NCBI GenBank assembly: GCA_010909165.1
Contig: VJWM01000178.1
Location: forward strand, 186,001 to 250,000
DNA length: 64,000 bases
Direction of reading: 5' to 3'
Source of the DNA: Anthoceros angustus
Lineage: Eukaryota; Streptophyta; Anthocerotopsida; Anthocerotales; Anthocerotaceae
The position numbers and the translations under genes were made by a program. Shown piece after piece: positions 37,208 to 49,800 of the stretch; position 1 is the stretch's first letter, and each line of letters opens with the position of its first letter. A model generated the notes under the pieces. It searched no databases, was not told the origin of the DNA, and worked only from the letters and a program-made list of their open reading frames with translations.

Positions 37208-39241
37208 ATGTGCCTGGCTCGATGTGCATCCTCTGTTCGTCCCCTGAGACATTGGATTCTTCCTGCACGGCTTTACAGCACTGTGAGTGACCTGTCGTCA
37301 GCTTCAGATTCTTGTCGTGTTCCCAGAATCTCTGGCCAGGGGCCCGATTTTACTACCCAGTCCGGCAGAGTGGGCAGACTTTCAGTTGGAGCGCTAGTCA
37401 GCCTATGCGAGGATGGCCATCTGGACGAGGTGTTGCAGGCCGTGGAGCTTGTGGATCGGCAAAGCATTGGTGCTTACACCACATACAGGTTGTACCGACT
37501 TCTGGAGGCGTGCATCAAGTATAAGCACCTGGCATTTGGCAGGCGAGTACACTGGCTTATCGTCAGGAGGGGATTTGAGTCCAGCAACTTCTTGGGAGCC
37601 CACGTGATGCGTATGTTTGCTGCATGTGGGAGTTTGCTGGAGGCAAATCAGGCTTTCGTGAAGCTACCTGCTCCTGACGTCTTTGCGTGGGCTTCAATTG
37701 TCTCTGCAAATGCAAAGTATGGACGGAGTGAGGATGCCCTCAAATTGTATCGTTGCATGCAACAGTCCAATGTGGAGCCCAATGAGTACGTCTTTGTGGC
37801 TGTTATTCAAGCTTGTACAACTGGTGCAGCATTGGCAGAGGGCAGGTTAATTCACGGCCATGCCAGGGAAGGTGGGTTGGAGCTCAATGTGTTCGTTGCC
37901 AGTGCCCTCATTGACATGTATGCCAAATGTGGCAGCCTAGAAGATGCACGCCAACTGTTTGACAGACTGTCAACCAAGAACCTTGTGTCATGGACTGCAA
38001 TGGTTGTAGGGTATGTTCAGCATGGAGATGGAGACGAGGCTATCCAACTATTTCATGACATGCGAAGGCAGGGCATGCATCCGGACGCCATCATACTTTC
38101 TAGTGTGCTGAAAGCTTGTTCCAGCGTGATGGCTCTTGATCAGGGCAAACTGATCCACACTGACATTGTGGGAGCTAAGCTGGAATTGGACGTCTTCCTT
38201 AGCAGTGCACTTATTGGCATGTATGCAAGGTGTGGGAGCCTTGAGGATGCTCGCAAAGTCTTTGACATGTCGATCAGAAACCTAGTGTCCTGGAATGCGA
38301 TGATCACAGGATATGTGCAGCATGGCAATGGTCAAGACGCGCTCCAACTATTTAAGCAGATGGAGCAAGAAGGTGTGCAGCCAGATGTGATCACTCTCTC
38401 CAGCACCCTTAGAGCATGTGCCACTGTCGCAGCCCTCCAAGAAGGACGGGCTGTACATGACAAGACCATTCTTGCTGGTTGTGAATCTGACCCCTATATC
38501 TCTAGCACCCTCATCGATATGTATGCCAAATGTGGGAGCCTTGAGGAAGCACAGAGGGTGTTTGACAGGCTGCTGACAAGGGACACCGTCATCTGGACAG
38601 CAATGATCGCTGCATATGCTCAGCACGGCAGTGTGCACCAGGCAATTCAGCTCTTTCAGAGAATGAAAACTGAAGGCATTGAGCCAAGCACCATAACTTT
38701 TGTATCATTGCTGTCTGCCTGCAGCCGAGCTGGTCTACTTGACGAGGCTTATTCCCTCTTCCAGTCCATGTCTGAAGATTTTGGACTGACTCCAGGAAAG
38801 GAGCACTTTGCTTGCTTTGTTGACCTCCTTTGCCGAGCTGGGTATCTCTCAGAGGCAGAAGGTCTGATCAAACAACTCCCATCAGAACCTGATGATGTGG
38901 TGTGGTTGTCGTTACTTGCTGCTTGCCAAACCCATGTGAACGTGGAGCTTGGAAAGTGGGCTTTCAAGTCTATCGTCCAGGCTGATCCAACCAACAGTGC
39001 CGCTTATGTTATGATGGCAAACATCTTCGCTGCTGCTGGCGAGCTGGAAGCCAAAGTGGATATTAGAAACCAGATGCTCATGTCAGGTGCGAGGAAGGAG
39101 CCAGGGCGCACATGGCTGGAGCTAGAAAGTCAGGTCCATACTTTTGTGGTAGAGGATCAAGACCACCCCGAACGCAAGCAGATTTACTCCATGCTGGAGA
39201 CAGTGCTTCGTCAAATCAACTATCTAAGCACTGTGGCTTAA
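37208..39241 (+). CDS. PLS-class PPR protein with E/E+ type C-terminus
   Basis: Single-exon gene for 677 residues. PPR proteins of this class bind organelle RNA, usually for C-to-U editing. The first ATG at 37208 opens a basic, Arg/Ser-rich presequence (CLARCASSVRPLRHWILPARL), so mitochondrial or plastid import is likely. From about residue 60 onward the protein is a chain of P, L and S repeats, with units such as ALIDMYAKCGSLEDARQLFD and WTAMVVGYVQHGDGDEAIQL. The C-terminal part has HFACFVDLLCRAGYLSEAEG, the E motif (VVWLSLLAACQTHVNVELGK) and an E+-like end (VHTFVVEDQDHPERKQIYSM). There is no DYW domain, so editing would need a partner supplying the deaminase. The RNA target would have to come from residues 5 and 35 of each repeat. 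Confidence 0.92.
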   Translation: MCLARCASSVRPLRHWILPARLYSTVSDLSSASDSCRVPRISGQGPDFTTQSGRVGRLSVGALVSLCEDGHLDEVLQAVELVDRQSIGAYTTYRLYRLLEACIKYKHLAFGRRVHWLIVRRGFESSNFLGAHVMRMFAACGSLLEANQAFVKLPAPDVFAWASIVSANAKYGRSEDALKLYRCMQQSNVEPNEYVFVAVIQACTTGAALAEGRLIHGHAREGGLELNVFVASALIDMYAKCGSLEDARQLFDRLSTKNLVSWTAMVVGYVQHGDGDEAIQLFHDMRRQGMHPDAIILSSVLKACSSVMALDQGKLIHTDIVGAKLELDVFLSSALIGMYARCGSLEDARKVFDMSIRNLVSWNAMITGYVQHGNGQDALQLFKQMEQEGVQPDVITLSSTLRACATVAALQEGRAVHDKTILAGCESDPYISSTLIDMYAKCGSLEEAQRVFDRLLTRDTVIWTAMIAAYAQHGSVHQAIQLFQRMKTEGIEPSTITFVSLLSACSRAGLLDEAYSLFQSMSEDFGLTPGKEHFACFVDLLCRAGYLSEAEGLIKQLPSEPDDVVWLSLLAACQTHVNVELGKWAFKSIVQADPTNSAAYVMMANIFAAAGELEAKVDIRNQMLMSGARKEPGRTWLELESQVHTFVVEDQDHPERKQIYSMLETVLRQINYLSTVA

Positions 39242-39516
39242 TCACGCATCTTCACTGAACCAATTGCGTTGATACCGCTGCCACCGATTTTCTCACGTTG
39301 CAAGCGGTTGTTCTTACTGTGGTACATACGTGAGCAAGAGTGCATGTCCCAGCAAGAACATGTTTCATCTGTTGAAATATTCCGCAGCAAATATTCTTGC
39401 ATTGATGAGAAACTGCCCGACAGCTACAACTTGGACTCAACAAAGAGATGTGATGTGAGTAAACAGATGTTCTGACAATCGGTGGATGCATCCGCCACCC
39501 ACCCAATTTTTTGCGG
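39242..39516. other. short intergenic gap between tandem genes
   Basis: 275 bp between the PPR stop codon and the next gene on the same strand. Nothing else seen. Confidence 0.5.
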
Positions 39517-40604
39517 ATGGAGGCAAGGGTGTTGAAGGCCATCGCCACTCTGGATACCAGCTGCAGCAGTCTGGTTCCAGTGTCCTCCAGGCTGGGCTGC
39601 GCAGCTGATGTCCCCGCGCATTTGCGATGGCCCCATTCGAGTCTTTGCGTCACACAGAAGGCGGTGGTGGGAGCTGTGCGGTCTGGAGGAGAAATCACTT
39701 GCCACTTGCAGGACGGCTGGCGCAGACGACGAGCATCGGTGGCTTGCAGAGTTTCTGAACCAGCTGATGAGGTTTTCCAAGGTACGATCAGACCTCGGAC
39801 TAAGCATAGGAGGCGCATTTGCGATTAGAGCTGGATGGAAGGATAGCCGAAGCCTGAAGGGCGTTGTGCCAATAGTGGTGCTTTGAGTGCAGAGGCAGAC
39901 GTGGTTGCAGCTGCCTGGGAAATCCTGGACACCTTCAACCGAAATGACATCCGGCGAACCCCGCAGCCTTCGCTTCGGACCGAAGACGGGATCAATGCGC
40001 TGGCAGCATCTGTCCTTGTAGCCGCTGAGGCTGCACTGAAGGCCGATGGGACGCAACCGTTGCTGGGGGTCTGTGCCGGCGACCCGGCCGAGGCTGTCAA
40101 GTCGCTGCAACAATGGATTCAAGCCCTCGGTTGCGAGATGGTCTCTCCTCGGGTGTGGCCTTTCTGTCCACTTGTCATTCAGGATTTGTCAGTGACTGAG
40201 TTCCATCATAGGGTATCACCGTGCTATTGCCTTTGCAGATGCTCGATGATGAAGAAGGCAAGCCCGTGGATTTGCTCCTTGGGCCTGTCTATGTGAAATA
40301 CAATGCCAAGACGAAGGTGAGCTTCTACCCAAAATTTCTACTCCTCCCTGTTCCTTTTTGTTGTCCTCACAGAAGAGCGTGTGCAGCTCTGCACCTTGAC
40401 TCCATATCAAGGATCCTTTCGAGGCGTCATAATCCAGGTGCCGACTCCATCCTATGACCTTCAAAACCATTTTCGCCAAACAATTTCACCTTGCAGCTGT
40501 GCTGATCACTTTGTAGGAAACGCTGGTTGCAGATCGGACAGAGGCAAGTTGGCCATCTTCCTCTCTTGCTGTTTGATCCCAGCACGTTCCAAGGTCTTGA
40601 ATAA
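39517..40604 (+). CDS. unrecognised multi-exon protein, possibly organellar
   Basis: Five exons can be joined with continuous frame to 240 residues: 39517-39781, 39893-40140, 40239-40316, 40378-40437, 40533-40604. The second donor (ATG then GTCTCT) is weak and the fourth acceptor is one of two nearby choices. The N-terminal ~85 residues are Arg/Ser/Ala-rich and could be a transit peptide. The conserved-looking core has AWEILDTFNRNDIRRTP, DGINALAASVLVAAEAALK, SLQQWIQALGCEM, PVDLLLGPVYVKYNA, LTPYQGSFRGVIIQ and QVGHLPLLLFDPSTF. I do not recognise the family. Regular introns and the amphipathic helices in exon 2 support a real gene; the product is open. Confidence 0.6.
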
Positions 40605-41119
40605 GAAGCCATTTTCTGACCTGTCGAAACATGAGGCCGTGATATCCGTGAGAGGATTCTCTTCTTCCTAAGACTCTCTTGGATTTGTTCCGCCTCTCGT
40701 GGCCTAGTTCTGTTATGGAAGACACTTGTCAAAGGATGTGGAGATGAATGATCTCAAGTGTTAACAACAGTTGGCCGGTTGCTGTTCCCTCAAGACAGAA
40801 CAAGTAGAATTGGAATCGACACACTCCCTTCCTTCTCAAGCTTGGACTGTTGTGTGTAGTGCACACGCTTACCACTCGCGTCAGGAACACAATCGTCCTA
40901 GCCTCTCACAGTCTGCCACAGCGGATCAAATCCACATTCGTCGGGTAGGTTAGCAGCTTCATCTTCAGCGGTAGGTTTCCTGCAGCTTCCTCTTGATGAA
41001 GGCCGCTGATTGAAGCATTCGACACCAAAGCGATATTTGAAGTTTTCCTCAAGTAAAATTGCGTAGCAAAACAGCCGTCTTCCAGTGTATAGCAGTCTTC
41101 AGGTGGTTTGGCTGGGGCC
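40605..41119. other. intergenic between the unnamed gene and FLU
   Basis: 3' flank of the preceding gene and promoter of FLU; no separate feature seen. Confidence 0.45.
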
Positions 41120-42073
41120 ATGGCGGAGGCCGCTGCGCTATGCTCCTGCTCCTCGGTCCATCCGCAGGTGGAGCTTCACATTGGGAAGGTTAGAAATGTT
41201 GGACATTCGTTGCTAGCACAGGGGGCCTGGGGGGCCTGGAACCGTCATCGGAACGGGAGACGCATCCAGGGCGCGGTGGATGGATCAAACGGTGCGCAGT
41301 GGTTGCGGGGGCAAGCAAGTGTACGATGCTGCGCTCTCGAGCCAGGACGGCGGACAGGTGTTGCCGCACAGGCCATAGTGGCGGGAGCCGGCCTGGGGCT
41401 TCTGGCAGCAGCTCTGGCAGCAGGGCAGGCCTTGGGAGCGGAGGAGGTGGCTCAGAGCACGGGCAGCTGGGACATGGACTTCGTCATCGCGGTGGCGTGC
41501 GTGGTGGAGGCCGTTGCGCTGGTAGGAGCGGCTGTGGGGGGAACTCTGGCCCGGCAGAGGAAGGTGGAGCTTGAACGCATCAATGCGCAGCTGCGGCAGA
41601 TCAACCTCAACCTGAGGAGACAGGTGCGGGTGGAATCGTATGCTCCGGGGCTGAAATACGCTCCGGTGGGAGTTGGATCGGGCCGCCTAGACTCATCCAG
41701 GACCGGAGATGGTCTGAACGAAGAGCTGATGCAGAAGCTGAGAGCAGGCAAGAAATGGCTTCGGGAACAGAAGCCGGAATTGGCGTTCGCTGAGTTTGAG
41801 CAAGGGCTGGCTCTTGCCAGGAAATTAGGAGACACTGTGGAGGAGAAGAAGGCTGCCAGGGGGCTGGGGGCATCTTGCCAGCGGCAGGGTAAGTACCGGG
41901 AAGCGATCAAATACCATTCTGTTGTGCTTGATGTCTCGGACGGCACTGGAGAACATTCAGGAGACACGGAAGCTTACGGCGCTATAGCAGATTGCTACAC
42001 GGAACTCGGAGACTTGGAGACAGCGGCTAAGTTCTACGACAAATATATTGACAGGTTAGAGGATGACAACTGA
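41120..42073 (+). CDS. FLU: FLU, negative regulator of chlorophyll biosynthesis
   Basis: Thylakoid-anchored protein that binds glutamyl-tRNA reductase through its TPR domain and represses 5-aminolevulinate synthesis in the dark. The single exon encodes 317 residues from the ATG reading MAEAAALCS. Residues 1 to about 95 look like a transit peptide plus an Ala/Gly-rich hydrophobic segment. A membrane helix (MDFVIAVACVVEAVALVGAAVGG) is followed by the coiled coil LARQRKVELERINAQLRQIN and the family-specific VESYAPGLKYAPVG. The C-terminal TPRs run from ELMQKLRAGKKWLREQKPEL through KKAARGLGASCQRQGKYREA to EAYGAIADCYTELGDLETAA. The TPR motifs needed for reductase binding are intact. Identity is clear over the whole C-terminal half. 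Confidence 0.95.
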   Translation: MAEAAALCSCSSVHPQVELHIGKVRNVGHSLLAQGAWGAWNRHRNGRRIQGAVDGSNGAQWLRGQASVRCCALEPGRRTGVAAQAIVAGAGLGLLAAALAAGQALGAEEVAQSTGSWDMDFVIAVACVVEAVALVGAAVGGTLARQRKVELERINAQLRQINLNLRRQVRVESYAPGLKYAPVGVGSGRLDSSRTGDGLNEELMQKLRAGKKWLREQKPELAFAEFEQGLALARKLGDTVEEKKAARGLGASCQRQGKYREAIKYHSVVLDVSDGTGEHSGDTEAYGAIADCYTELGDLETAAKFYDKYIDRLEDDN

Positions 42074-42860
42074 GCCCGATCTAAGTCGGATCAAATCGGG
42101 AAGTTAGTGAAAATCGCAAGTTGCCGCCTATGGACTTTAGGTACCTAGTGGACTTAGTTGTAGGTTACAATCTTTTAAGTCTTTTATTATTTTAAACGTT
42201 TTATTAATAAATAATTAAATCTTTTTAATATAAGCGTTCCTACCAGATTTGACTGCATGAATATGGTTTAAAAAATTAAATTATTAAGCACTTTTAATGT
42301 CTATCATGGATATTGTAAATTAAGAAGGAAAAATTTGTAATGTTGCATAAACTTTCGTAAGGTGCACCTCGACTACTCAATGGCAAAGTGCACCTTCCCA
42401 CCGGCTCCAAGTGATGGATTTTATGGACATGTCACCCACAAGAAAGTAACTAGATGATTTACCGACTCTTCGAGCAAAAGTCATGGAGTGCGAAAGTTCA
42501 ACCCGGGTAGCCCAACGAGATATATTGCCATGAGCACGTCACTAGATATATTGTTTGGGCTCCAAAAGCCCATTTTGACGCTAAATAGTCTTGAAACTGG
42601 GCAGACGAGCAATCTTACTATAGAAGATAAGTAGGATGTAAATCACGTACCTCTTATCCAAAATATGTTAGATACGTACTTGTTAAATATTAAGGAAATA
42701 ATGGGTTTAAATCTTGATGTTAGGGTAGTGCGCATACTACTATAGGCCTGGAGTTTAAATGTGTTGTGATGAGTGTACGACTCTCTTATAGGAACACCCT
42801 ATGGTAGGAGGGTCAACAATTAGGAACAGACTTCGGAGTAGCGTCAACATAGAAGGGCAG
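42074..42860. other. AT-rich intergenic DNA
   Basis: AT-rich stretch downstream of FLU. No gene or RNA identified; may contain transposon remains. Confidence 0.4.
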
Positions 42861-42863
42861 TAT

Positions 42864-43055
42864 GAGGATAATTGGAATCGAGTATGACTAAAGAAATAAT
42901 GCTTGAAAGAGGATATAGGAGCGGAGAGGAGGGAATACAACATCTTGAGGTATTTGAGAGTACGAGGATGATGGGAATTGAGTATGAGAAAAGGAATAAT
43001 GCTTGAAAGAGCACATAGGAGTGGAGGGGTGAAATACAAGGCCTTGAGTACCCGA
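42864..43055. repeat. tandem duplication, period 100 bp
   Basis: Two diverged copies starting at 42864 and 42964 share GAGGAT-AT-GGAAT-GAGTATGA, AATAATGCTTGAAAGAG and ATAGGAG-GGAG in the same order. The offset of 100 bp resembles the ~100-bp period at 1-300, but the sequences are different. Confidence 0.8.
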
Positions 43056-43061
43056 TAGAAG

Positions 43062-43137
43062 GAACCCAAACGTGAATGTAGAGTTAAAAATATAATATAG
43101 AACCCAAACGTGAATGTATAATTAAAAATATACCTTC
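43062..43137. repeat. 38-bp tandem duplication
   Basis: Two copies of GAACCCAAACGTGAATGTA followed by an AT-rich tail with TTAAAAATATA begin at 43062 and 43100. Confidence 0.85.
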
Positions 43138-43840
43138 CCAATATTAGGACTTTCTAGATTTCATTAGGTTTGAGAAACCCTAGTGAAGGTCCTGAGCTCT
43201 TATGTTGTGATGAGGATGATACACAAGAGTGAGAGTTACTGTGATAATTTTTTTTGTGTTGGAAATTCAAAATTCAAAAAACTCAAATTTAAAATTTGTT
43301 GCCTGGGTACGTTATAGTATACGATAAATACGTATCTCACGTAGAATATGTATTTCAAATCTTAAAGTACGTACGAAACGATAGTCTAGTTTTGAAGGCC
43401 AGAATTCTGTACATAAGTGAGATTTCAATACCGATTTCCCCTCAAAGTCTCGAAGACACGCGAAGAAGGGAAGAACTTTTTGATACCTATTGGAAGGATA
43501 AAGCCGAAAATCCTCACACCGTGGGCCACACGTGCAACTTAGTTGCGCAGCACAGAGTCAGAGTCCATGCCTTGTTTCGCGAATTGAGACGAGCTGTATG
43601 CTTGCAATGCTCCTTATACGGAGTGTACACGGTCGCAGATAAGTGACAAATGGCTAGCCGATCCAAAGGAGAGAGTACCCCTTCACGTGAGCCAAACGAT
43701 GAACAGACCTAAATCTTGCAGAGTAAAGTGCTTGAAAAATTGACTCTTCTGGGATGAATACCTAGCCTAAGTGAAAAACTCACCGGCAGCCTGATCGCAT
43801 GGCTGACACTTCAAACTAGAATACAAGATCACGAAATCAG
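43138..43840. other. intergenic, one unassigned open frame
   Basis: An open frame of 116 codons (43296-43646, plus) shows no recognisable domain and has AT-rich codon use unlike the genes around it. The last ~200 bp are the probable 3' flank of TASH3. Confidence 0.4.
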
Positions 43841-46800
43841 CTAAAGGAAGTCTACGTATGTAACTGGTACCAGGCCGCTGATTTTGCCATCTCTACCAGG
43901 CCTCTTTTTCCTCACCTGCACACAATTCATCAAGGGTGTTATCAGGATCGGGAGCGTGAAGATTTTTCATCAGAAACATACTATTACCTTGGAAGACCTT
44001 CCATCCCTGCGTAAGTACTAGGGGGCTCAGAAGGAGGCACTCACAAAATACCACCCATCGACTTCATATTTGATTTCCAACTCTTCTTCTGCCACCAGAT
44101 TCACCTGCAGTTGTGAATCCGTATTGTGTTAGCATGCAGCCCGCATGGCGGGTGGCCCAAAAACACATAGCAAAGCCAGATTTTCACCTCATCCTCTCCG
44201 CCAGCGGTGAAGTCATACAACGCAACGCCAAATCCTTCTCTTTCATCATCTTGTGGGCTGTCTAAAACCTCTTCACTGTTCTGTGCAGGCAAGTTGCTTT
44301 CAAATGAATTTGACACGGAGAAACTTGTGTCAAGCACAGGTTTTCTTGCACCAGATCCAGCCTGCACAGAACGACACTACTATGAGATACACAAGAATTG
44401 GTCGAGGCTGCCACAAACATTGGACTTATAATGCTCACGTTAAAAAGAAAATCAAACGCAACCACAAAATGCAAGCCGGGTTACCAATGCATCTTGGAAA
44501 GTAGGCAAAGTGGAAGTTGCCGACGCATTAGAGAGCCGGGTTGGTGTATATTTCTCCTCCTGTACCAGATGAATAGTTCTATAAGAGGATTTCCTGTGCA
44601 TGATTCAAGCAGAAGGAATGCTATGAGGAAAAGGCATTGACAGCAAACCCGCTGAGCAGCATTAGTCGCTTGAGTTCCCCCGAACAAAGATGGGTACCGC
44701 AAACTTCCAAACCGGGACATTGTAGTTGACTCCGACCCAGGAGAGGAGGAGCCAGACGACTGCCCATCCCCACCCTGTATATTTCACAGACAGAGAACGA
44801 GTTGACTGAGAATGCTTTCATTTCTAGATAGGACAGGCAGAAGAATAAATGCTCCCAAACAGGCACGTGCCTCCCCATCAGATCCTTCAAGAAGTGTCTT
44901 GGCCCACATGTCATCATAGCTGACTGACTCATGTGCAACTGCAGCTTCGTCATCCACCTCGGGAGCATCAGTCCCAGCACCACCCAGATAGTCATTCACC
45001 TGCCAGGCAACACTCGTCAACTAGCCACATACTGCGGGATTCCTGACAATGTAGTCTTCCTAAACAACTTAACTAGAAAACACTGCATAACAGTTAGCAC
45101 TCGCTAGTGCCCTTCATGTCGGAAAATACCAATACCAGAAGACAGGGCAGCAATATTCTTACCCTGTCAATTCCTTGTGATGATATGGACCAAATTCCTG
45201 ATTGATCTTCTTGTTGATAAGGTCTAGATTTGGCGGGTTCTGCTGTCTCCACTTGAAGAGGAGGGTAGATAGTCTGACCTCCCGTAAAATGCAGAAGATC
45301 AGATATTCCCATGGCAACTGCCGGATCATTTAGACCCGTTGCAGCATCAATGCGGTGTCTGTTTCTGTAAATGTTTATCAGCCCTGCACTGCACAAACCG
45401 ACAGTGCCAGCACACTCATCAAATAAAGTTGCCCCGAGCGTATGCTATACCCTTATCAGATGATAGTTGCATGACTAATCAAGATGAAAATCCAACCAGC
45501 ATGATAAGCACCTTATTGGTCCAAGCGGCAGGTACTGTGCCCGAGGAACATAGCAAAAACAAGACACAAAATCTAGAAGACGTTCATGTTTCTCATAGAG
45601 TGACTTCAGCTCTTCGTCAGTCCATTCCTCCTTGTTGTTATCATGAAGCCTCATATCTCTGTTAATAAAAGAGCAGAAAACAGATTTAACTTCACTATTT
45701 TAACTTCATAGATCTAGTTCCTCCCCTCGTGAGAGTAGAGCCCGTCCAACTTACTTGATTAACTGATCCTGTGCTCGGTACATTTCATCTAGCACTCTAA
45801 GCATTGGTGAGAGCATAGTCCCAAGCCCAGTTCCACTTGCCCCCTGATCCTGCCCATAGCTGGAATACTCATCTCTGAATCTTGTTTGACCACCTCCCCG
45901 TACTAGTGCATGCAAAAACTCATATATCTGAATCCGGTATGGCTCTCCTGATCTTATGGCAACTGTCATCAGAGCTTGGGCAGCTACAATCCTCACCTGC
46001 AAGACGAGCAGAATGTTGGGCTTCTTGCTCCTCACTACAGGCTTCATTAATCAATACGACAGCAAAAGCGTTTGGTGCAAATGACCTCCCAACTCCCACT
46101 CAAAGCACAGCGCTGGAGACGAGTCATTGCCGCTGCCAGAGTTGGATTTCTCGAACTTGCTGCGGCCACCATGTTCTCCCTATCGAGCATCAACATTGCA
46201 GTCCCAGGTGCAGTGGCAGACTCCCAAGCATACTCAGCCGCTGCGTAGTTAGCATTTTCGCCAAGAAACCAGACCTTCAAACCAAGTTTTATTGGGAAAG
46301 TCAGCCTTGATCACAACCTGGGAACCAAATTCAGGATGTAACACCTACCGCAGCCTGAACAAGCCGTTGGAGTGCAATGGCGGATTTTGGATCTGATGTA
46401 CCAGATCTGTCAGCAACAGACATGGATGTTGGAGGTGGTGGAGGAAGATCAAGCACAACAGTTACTGCTTCAAGTGCAGTGTGCTTGCCCTCTGGTCCAC
46501 AACCTATGAGGCATGTCTGTAGAGAGTAGACCAGAAACAAATCAGCCTGGTCAAATAGTAAATCACAGCGAATACATAAATGTTAAGGATAAATCCGAAA
46601 GGAACAGCCAGCCAGAATAATCACGGCCAAGAGATAATTTGGCGTCCGGCACTACCTTCCAAAGCAGCTGTAAGACATCTGAGTCCATCTTGCCGGGGGA
46701 CTTTGTTGCAAAAAGTCTAGAGATCTCTAGTAAGATCACAGCCATTCCAGGTGTGGCCTGCAGCCAGTGATGTGGTTCAAATGTCATCATGAACTAGAAT

Positions 46801-49800
46801 GTGTTCTCAAGCTTTTACATCTGTGGCATTCACACACACCTTAAATCGAGCATGGAGTGTCAGAAGTATATCGTTCAGTAATGAGGCAGGCCACGTTGGA
46901 TCAGACAGCTCGCCATCAATGATGGCCTTCAGTTCATCAACTGACTCATACTGGCTTTGCATCCAGATCATAGCTTTGATCGCTGCAGCTCGAACATACA
47001 CACATTCACAGGCAACTGTCGTCCGGACTGCTTCCATCAGGGCTGATAACATATCCCCAACGGACTCCTTCGCTGGAACACTTTTGATTCGTCCACCTGC
47101 AAACTTCCAAAAGTTAGAAAAGAGTTTATAAACTCTGCGGTCATCAAGATACTGCTAGAAGAAAACAAATAAAATTACTCCAAAGTGGCTGCGAGGATTG
47201 CAATACGTACCGTCTTCATCCCCAACCTCTGACTCAATTGTTTCAGTGCCATTGGCATAACTATCAAGTGATGTTTCGTCCTCTACCCCATAATGCCCCA
47301 TAGCAGCTGCAGCTGCACGACTCTTGCCCAGCTCCTGCACAGTTCGTGCTGCAGCATGCAGCAATGGCCTTGAATGGCTTCGGAGAGCTGCCTCCAGCCT
47401 GTCGAATCAGACCGTCACATACCCAGGGAGTACAAACTCAAACGTGGAATGCAGTGTGCATGGCATAGCATCAACTTCAGGGCATTACCTCCTCATGACC
47501 ACCTTGATCACTCGTTGGGGACGACGAGGCCTTGGAGCAGGTCGGTCCTTAGCGACTTTTGGGGGCACTCCATCCTTACCAGCGGCTCCATCTTTCTGTT
47601 GAACAGCCTTAGAAATAGCAGACAGATCTGGAAACTTGAGCATTGCTGTAGTCAAGAGCACCCAGCCTGCAGCTCTGTCCTCGAGGCTGCAGATTTAGAA
47701 ACGAGAAAGACTCATGAGACCATCCATTTGGGGCCCCGATACTGCCATGAAAGCCAGAAAATGACTATACAGATGTGCTTTGTGTTGGTATATGTTAACA
47801 TCACAGTTGCCTCCAAGCAGGTTCAGAACAGAGAGAAAATCCTGTTACCTTTCAGTTTTGTCAAACTTCCCAACTATGCAGTGGATAGCCTCAAAACAAA
47901 CCCGCTCACTTGGGTCCAAAAGAAGCTGATACAGAACTGTAGAGAACTGAGATTTCAAATCTGGCCGTTCTGCAGAACCCGTATAGTGCCAGGTTAAGTC
48001 CAGGCAAGAGACATGCTCCCATAGCAGAATCACTCAATTTCATACCAAGATACTAAGACCTATATAACCTCCAGAGCGGGTTAGAAACGGCTATTTGATG
48101 GTGGAAGAAAGCAGCACTCACAAAGTCGGGCTCTGAATTCCATACCATCAAGCACAGATGCCGTTGCAAGAGTGTAGCAAAGACGTGTCAAATAAACTCG
48201 TGCCATCACATCGTGGACATGCAGAACCTCATGCAGAGAACCTGGTAATAGTCACAAGAATATAAGTTGTCTTGCCAAAAGCATGCCAGCAACTACATCT
48301 TGGAAACACGCCTCAGCTTAACTCAAGCCAGTGCTGCTAACAGGAGAAAAAAATGCATTTAACAAAACAACATACCTCCTGCAAGAGACAGTTTAGCTGC
48401 CAATCACAATAGATGCACAGTTAGAAGCAAGTGTAAGCACAAAAATAATTACACAATGGGATTAAACTGGAAAATGCATTACCTACTGCCATTGCAACTG
48501 CATATGGGTCTCGAACCGCTAAGTCGCAAACCATTGCTAAGGCATGTCTAATTCCCACAGGATCAGCACATGAAATCCTGAAACAAATAAAAAACAGACA
48601 TTTCAGTCCAAGTTTTAAAAGACATTTATGTCAGGCGCCCAACTGCGAAGGGACTCCTCTGCCTTGACTGAACACTTTAGGGAAGATATGTACCCCTGGA
48701 CAGAGCGATGGAGAAAAGCTGGGTTTCCCGAATCTAGAGGAAGCCTTCTCAAGGCACTCAGAGCAGCAGATTGTAAATTGCTGCGAATTGCTGACTGCAA
48801 CCCAACAAACACGGTAAAAACTACTTGCAGGAAGTCAACATGACAAGCCTTACTACGCTCCCTGGTGTTCATGCATCTCTCAACCAGCAGAAGACTCCCA
48901 AAAGTGACTCCCAGGAGCCAAAAAAAACACAATAACCGAAGATCCTCACCTCTTTGTCCACAGTCTGCCTGCCAAACATGCCTTTCTTTTTTCTAAGCTT
49001 GCCAGTATCTGCAACCTGCTAATTGACAACGGATCCAAAGCAATTTGTCATTTTCCACGCTATGGTAGGGGAACTGCACAGCAGCCACAAACAGGTGTTT
49101 GAAGACCTTGTTCAGGATGCCAAAAACAATCTCATACAGGCTGTCCAGGATATCATTCGCATCTGTGGGAGCATAGCTCAGGGCCTTCAGGGCAGCAATG
49201 CGCCGTGCATGAACTGCATGCTCAAACCAAAAGTTTCAGGAGGAAGAGCTAGTCCGAAGTTCCGAGTGGGTCAGGGTGCATGATATGGTTACAAAATCAT
49301 CAGATTTGTTATTATCCTGGCACGCTGCAGAGAATGGAGAACATGAACTCCAAAAGGAAAGGCTTGTCACCACTCTGGCTTACGTGCATTGTCCGTATTG
49401 AGAGCTTCAGTGCGAAGCTTTGAAAGAATGAGAGGTACAACATCAGCTCTTGTAACACCTCCAACGACATTAAGGTCTGCAAGAGCATCCCAGTTAGGAG
49501 TTGGTATTCCCCCTCCTGGAGTTCCTCCGTCAGCACCACTTTCAGCGAGTATGCGCGCAACATAGTAATAACAGTACCGCTGGACCTGAGTATCCTCAGT
49601 TTGCTCCTGAAGCTGGGCACATAAGGAAAAAACAGAGGAGGTTTCAGATTGTTATACGACAAGGGAGGGGTTAGACGGATTTACGAGAGCAAAATCTTCG
49701 AATAAGGGCAGTACCATTAAAAGAGACGGAGCCAAAGATGGGTCGACTGAGCTGTACACAGCAAGCTTCGGAAACACTTGGTGTACAAGTTGTTTCTGCG

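Noticed and set aside
39424-40122. 232-codon open frame on the minus strand
   Set aside because: Overlaps the spliced plus-strand gene, which has consistent splice phases; the antisense frame shows no domain.
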